Of a stretch of DNA of 64,000 nucleotides, positions 60,988 to 64,000 are shown piece after piece. Numbering within the stretch: the stretch's first letter is position 1; each line of letters begins with the position of its first letter. Where the stretch lies: positions 62,001-126,000 of the forward strand of contig JAJDTM010000005.1 of NCBI GenBank assembly GCA_022827185.1. Direction: 5' to 3'. Source of the stretch: Candidatus Poribacteria bacterium (GTDB taxonomy: Bacteria > Poribacteria > WGA-4E > WGA-3G). The notes beneath the pieces are model-generated. The model searched no databases. It was not told where the DNA came from and saw only the letters and a list, made by a program, of their open reading frames with translations. The position numbers and the translations under genes were made by a program.

Positions 60988-62028
60988 TTATTGATTGTAG
61001 ATTGTTGTTTCGGGATAGTAGCGCGCCCACGCGAACCAGTAGATATTGATGGCGGGTAACCGATCCAGATGTGTCCCCTTCTCTTTGCCGGATGTAGCTT
61101 CGCCTGTGACCGTATTCCAGCGTGTTCCGGTGTTATCTTCTACAAAGTGTCCCTCTTGCGGACTAAAGGTGCGCACGTCCTTTGCCACGTTCCGCTTAAA
61201 AACCGCTGTTGCAAAGGATGCTTTATCGTGGAAAATAAGAAGAGGCACCTCGCCAAGCATATCGTTGATTACAGCAGTTTCGGTGAAGTGCGTTAACGGA
61301 TACGCACGGAACTGCGTTGTGCCATTTCTCGTTGGCACTTGGACACCGATGACGAGGGATTTATTAGGCAACCTATTATCGGTATATTCCATTCCGCTGA
61401 CACCAGCGCGCTGACTGGCGTGATAATCTGCATAGTTATCTCGGCTTATACTTTCACGCATCCCACCTACAGTAGGCACAGATAAAACCTGAGTTGCTGG
61501 ATAGTTTAGCTGCCATGTTTTCCATGCAATCTGCGGCATGGAGATGAGCAGTTTCAACTGCTTACCTTTCAGCGGTCCTTGTATCGCTTCTCCCGTGATA
61601 TGCGACCAGAGGGAACGGGTCTGATGGTCGTACATCAATAGCGCGTCCCGCCACAATTTACCGCTGACACCGAAGGTATACGTTTTACCGTCAAGATCCC
61701 GGCTATACACGATAGCCGTTTTGCAGAGCGGTCACCACGTCGTGGCGATGTTCATGCCGCCGACAATATCGTTGACGATTTCGTGCCCATTAAGGAGATA
61801 AAGTGAATAGGCATGGCTCTCATCATTGAAGGTTACACCGATGACAGGGGCATCTGGGTCTAATTCCGCTGCACCAGCAGAGACGAATTGGGGGTCGGTG
61901 ATCGCGGGGATTGCGTCAAAGGGCAGTAGGGTCCGGATTTTGTCGTCGCTATAACTTTCATGATCTTCGGCACTGGCACAAGCAGTGATGGCGAGTAGGA
62001 GTATGAGGATGAGTGTGTAGTTTTTCAT
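60988..62028 (-). CDS. DUF3179 selenoprotein (lipoprotein) with Sec-PLC motif
   Basis: The frame opens at ATG 62028 with AAGGAAAAG upstream. It reads a lipoprotein signal (LILLLAITAC), then PVIGVTFNDESHAYSLYLLN and HEIVNDIVGGMNIATTW, then TGA (61732-61734), then PLCKTAIVYSRDLDGKTYTF and FGVSGKLWRDALLMYDHQT in the same frame to a normal stop. DUF3179 proteins have TYCPLCGTAVVF at this point, so the UGA stands exactly at the first conserved Cys and the motif becomes Sec-P-L-C. The downstream part has all the rest of the family (WSHITGEAIQGPLKG, TRWNTVTGEATSGKEKGTHL). Total 346 residues, Sec at 99. A SECIS-type hairpin follows. A simple nonsense mutation is much less likely. Confidence 0.88.
61700..61718 (-). 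promoter_or_regulatory. Candidate bacterial SECIS element of the DUF3179 gene
   Basis: CGGCTAT-CGTGT-ATAGCCG on the minus strand is a perfect 7-bp stem with a 5-nt loop, starting 13 nt after the UGA; loop GU lies 22-23 nt after it. Position and loop fit bacterial SECIS rules, as for the hairpin at 404-421. Confidence 0.75.
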
Positions 62029-62143
62029 GATCTTTTCCTTGTTTTTTGGTATAAATGTGTGATAATATTATTGTCAAGTTGAGTAGAATTATACCGTAAT
62101 AAATGCCAAGAAGGCAACCCAAAATCGTAAGGAAAAGAAAACA

Positions 62144-63643
62144 ATGGCACCGCCAAAAGTATTTATTTCCTATTCTCATGATTCTGATGAGCACAAAGAG
62201 TGGGTGCGGCAGCTTGGCACTAAACTTCGTGAAAAAGGCGTTGATGTAACCCTTGATCAGTGGGATTTAGGTCTAGGTGATGACAGAATATTATTTATGG
62301 AAAAAGGGGTTACAGATTCTGATAGAGTCCTTGTTATATGCACAGACGTTTACGTTGAGAAAGCGAATGCCCGTAAGCGTGGAGCAGGGTACGAAGGATA
62401 TATCATCACTGCCGAGCTCGTTGAAAATACAGAAACGGATAAATTCATTCCGGTAATTCGCCAAGTATCAGAGGAAGGGAAAACTCCGATCTTTTTAACA
62501 CCAAAAGTCTATATTGATTTCACAGATGATGATCAATTTGATACCAGTTTTGAGCAATTGCTTCGTGAAATCCACGGTGTCCCACTTCATCCAAGACCGC
62601 CTTTGGGAGAAAATCCATTTACTAATCAGTTTTCTGAACTTGAAGTCTCAAGCCATAACCTTCTCAGTATTCCCAAAAAGGTTAAATCTGCATCCGACGC
62701 TTACAACTTGGCAATTCAACTTGCTAGAGCGGGTGATACTCTTGGTTGGCAACAACTTGTTGAACGTATTCGTATAGATGTGCTCAATTCATTAAGACAG
62801 CTGAGACAAGAAAATTTACATAGCAGAAACTTGGAAAATCCCGAACAACGAATTGGAATAGTGGATAAAGCTGTTAATATCATTTCCCCTCTCGTTTCTG
62901 TAGCACTAGCAGGCATCAAATCGCAGAACGATCATTTTAACAATCAAATATCTGTGCTTGATAGTTTGCGGAGCATAAATGGATGGCACAGTGACTTTAG
63001 AAAGGAGTACGCAACGGGTATCCCGAATTTTCTTGGATATGTTTACCATAGTCTGTATGGGAGTATTAGTCTTCACACAAACCAATTGCCACTTGCCCTT
63101 GATTTAGCACGATTAAAGGTGCCTATAGTTAGCAGTCCGGAATCACAGCACAATATGGTGTGGAAAATCACTACACTTATGGGTTGGTCTCAAGCAATCT
63201 CCCTAAATGGCACAGATAATTGGAAATATTTGATGGACGCTTATGAAAGGTGGGAATGGTTACATGACATGTTTGAATGTGAGTCAACCTATCATATATC
63301 TCTCGTAGCTTACTACATGGCGTTGAGTATTCATGAATTAGCAACACAGATCGACTTAGGAAGAGAAATAGGCTTAGATGAGTATGGCATCAGAGTCCGC
63401 TTCGACTTTCTATTTGAAAAATACGAAATAAAACAGCGTGCGGCTTTACTTCTACGCCACAATTCTTCACTACCAGAATTATGGACATGCTTAGGTGTCA
63501 CACAGGATCAGATGAGAAGTTCATGGAGAACTTGGATTGAACGATATGAACATTTGTTTTGGAGATCTTATCAAGACCGTCTTCTTTTTTTAACTTTGAC
63601 TAAACACCCGCCACAATATTTAAATTTTTTTGACGCTTTGTAA
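62144..63643 (+). CDS. SEFIR-domain protein
   Basis: The protein has 499 residues. The N-terminal SEFIR domain (about 1-150, a TIR relative) has PKVFISYSHDSDEHKEWVRQ, VTLDQWDLGLGDDR and RVLVICTDVYVEKA with RKRGAGYEGYIITAEL. The C-terminal two-thirds (about 165-499) is helical without recognisable repeats (e.g., PLALDLARLKVPIVSSPES). AAGGAAAAG precedes the ATG. Bacterial SEFIR proteins are associated with anti-phage defence, where TIR-like domains may act on NAD. Convergent to a type III restriction gene. Confidence 0.83.
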   Translation: MAPPKVFISYSHDSDEHKEWVRQLGTKLREKGVDVTLDQWDLGLGDDRILFMEKGVTDSDRVLVICTDVYVEKANARKRGAGYEGYIITAELVENTETDKFIPVIRQVSEEGKTPIFLTPKVYIDFTDDDQFDTSFEQLLREIHGVPLHPRPPLGENPFTNQFSELEVSSHNLLSIPKKVKSASDAYNLAIQLARAGDTLGWQQLVERIRIDVLNSLRQLRQENLHSRNLENPEQRIGIVDKAVNIISPLVSVALAGIKSQNDHFNNQISVLDSLRSINGWHSDFRKEYATGIPNFLGYVYHSLYGSISLHTNQLPLALDLARLKVPIVSSPESQHNMVWKITTLMGWSQAISLNGTDNWKYLMDAYERWEWLHDMFECESTYHISLVAYYMALSIHELATQIDLGREIGLDEYGIRVRFDFLFEKYEIKQRAALLLRHNSSLPELWTCLGVTQDQMRSSWRTWIERYEHLFWRSYQDRLLFLTLTKHPPQYLNFFDAL

Positions 63644-63675
63644 ATCTCCACTATTTAAGCCATTCTCCGTAAAAT

Positions 63676-64000
63676 TTATATTTCCTCCACTGAGGTGACG
63701 ACCTTGTAGTTAACGCCGAGAGCATCGCGAAAATGCTGCGTGCCACAACTGATTTTCCGTTCTTCACGATATCGGAGTTCCTCCGAGTCAGTTGTGCTTT
63801 TTGTCTCTCGCACTAAGTAGAGTTTCTCGCCAGTGGGATCGTCGTGTGCATCACGCTCTTCTTTGACTATCGCCCAATCCGGGTTATAGTTCCCTACTGG
63901 AGTCGACACTACGAAAAAAGCGGGGAGTTTCACGTAGAGTTTAATGTCTTTTCGCTGTTCTAATCCTTCAACAAACTTTTTTTCAACATCTGAATCCCAA
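63676..64000 (-). CDS. Type III restriction enzyme, Res subunit, C-terminal end (partial)
   Basis: The frame is open to the right window edge. The visible part reads SDVEKKFVEGLEQRKDIKLY and VKLPAFFVVSTPVGNYNPDW, then LVRETKSTTDSEELRYRE. This matches the C-terminal endonuclease domain of type III restriction subunits (D...ETK, PD-(D/E)xK type; NYNPDWA is the usual neighbouring motif). The helicase part and the methylase would lie outside the window. Confidence 0.8.
   Translation of the reverse strand, partial: WDSDVEKKFVEGLEQRKDIKLYVKLPAFFVVSTPVGNYNPDWAIVKEERDAHDDPTGEKLYLVRETKSTTDSEELRYREERKISCGTQHFRDALGVNYKVVTSVEEI

Noticed and set aside
60988..61710. Separate gene starting at a GTG (61710) for the second half of DUF3179
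   Set aside because: It lies in the same frame as the upstream half, begins in the middle of the conserved motif, lacks a ribosome site and would leave the Sec-PLC motif split.
1..64000. rRNA or tRNA genes
   Set aside because: Scanning for tRNA-like cloverleaf ends and rRNA core motifs by eye gave nothing convincing; a tRNAscan or Infernal run would settle it.

Overview
This 64 kb window looks like a chromosomal contig from an uncultivated, Gram-negative-type bacterium. The best guess is Candidatus Poribacteria or a close relative. That assignment is inference: it rests on the mix of phytanoyl-CoA dioxygenase, Gfo/Idh/MocA, TIM-barrel isomerase, sulfatase-fold, PmoA-like, DUF4159 and CX4CH cytochrome-domain proteins, with a TonB receptor and a glycosyltransferase family 9 protein implying an outer membrane. 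No rRNA, tRNA or CRISPR array was seen.

Region 1 (1-5.8 kb): a thioredoxin-like gene with an in-frame UGA and a SECIS-type hairpin (a probable selenoprotein, cut by the window edge), a small exported protein, an IsrB-type (RuvC without HNH) transposon, and a BlaI/M56 sensor pair whose M56 protein carries a C-terminal redoxin domain. Region 2 (5.8-25.8 kb): a repeated module made of an ECF sigma factor fused to a TPR-like helical region and a degenerate thioredoxin domain, two ABC-2 type permeases (no ATPase anywhere in the window), and a TPR-TlpA thioredoxin protein. Modules 1 and 2 are a near-identical tandem duplication and module 3 is more divergent. BlaI-box palindromes lie upstream of blaI and again upstream of one TPR-TlpA gene, which suggests that one repressor links the sensor to the redoxin modules.

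Region 3 (26-36 kb): envelope and respiratory genes (DUF4159 protein, lipoproteins, GT9, TonB receptor, two cytochrome-domain lipoproteins) and a second IsrB element. Region 4 (36-46 kb): a PEP-synthase/rifampin-phosphotransferase-like enzyme, a VWA protein, sugar-metabolism genes, an alkaline-phosphatase-superfamily hydrolase, a phosphodiesterase operon with a HigA-like antitoxin, and a Tat-exported sulfite-oxidase family enzyme. Region 5 (46-52.7 kb): small genes of toxin-antitoxin type, a broken nuclease/methylase gene, a PmoA-like protein, an isomerase, an adenine methyltransferase with a 33-aa membrane peptide, a hydrolase and a HicAB pair. Region 6 (52.7-61 kb): a xanthine-dehydrogenase-type operon with an added zinc-ribbon gene, an oxidoreductase, an aldolase, and a PhyH-SDR pair. 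Region 7 (61-64 kb): a DUF3179 lipoprotein whose conserved CPLC motif reads Sec-PLC (a second probable selenoprotein), a SEFIR-domain protein, and the end of a type III restriction subunit.

Dispersed palindromic CAGTTATCAG-type arrays sit in many intergenic gaps. A shared leader ending CCGCAAGGAAAATTAAA precedes several start codons. The two strongest novelty candidates are the two selenoproteins and the BlaI-linked sigma/TPR/redoxin/permease modules.
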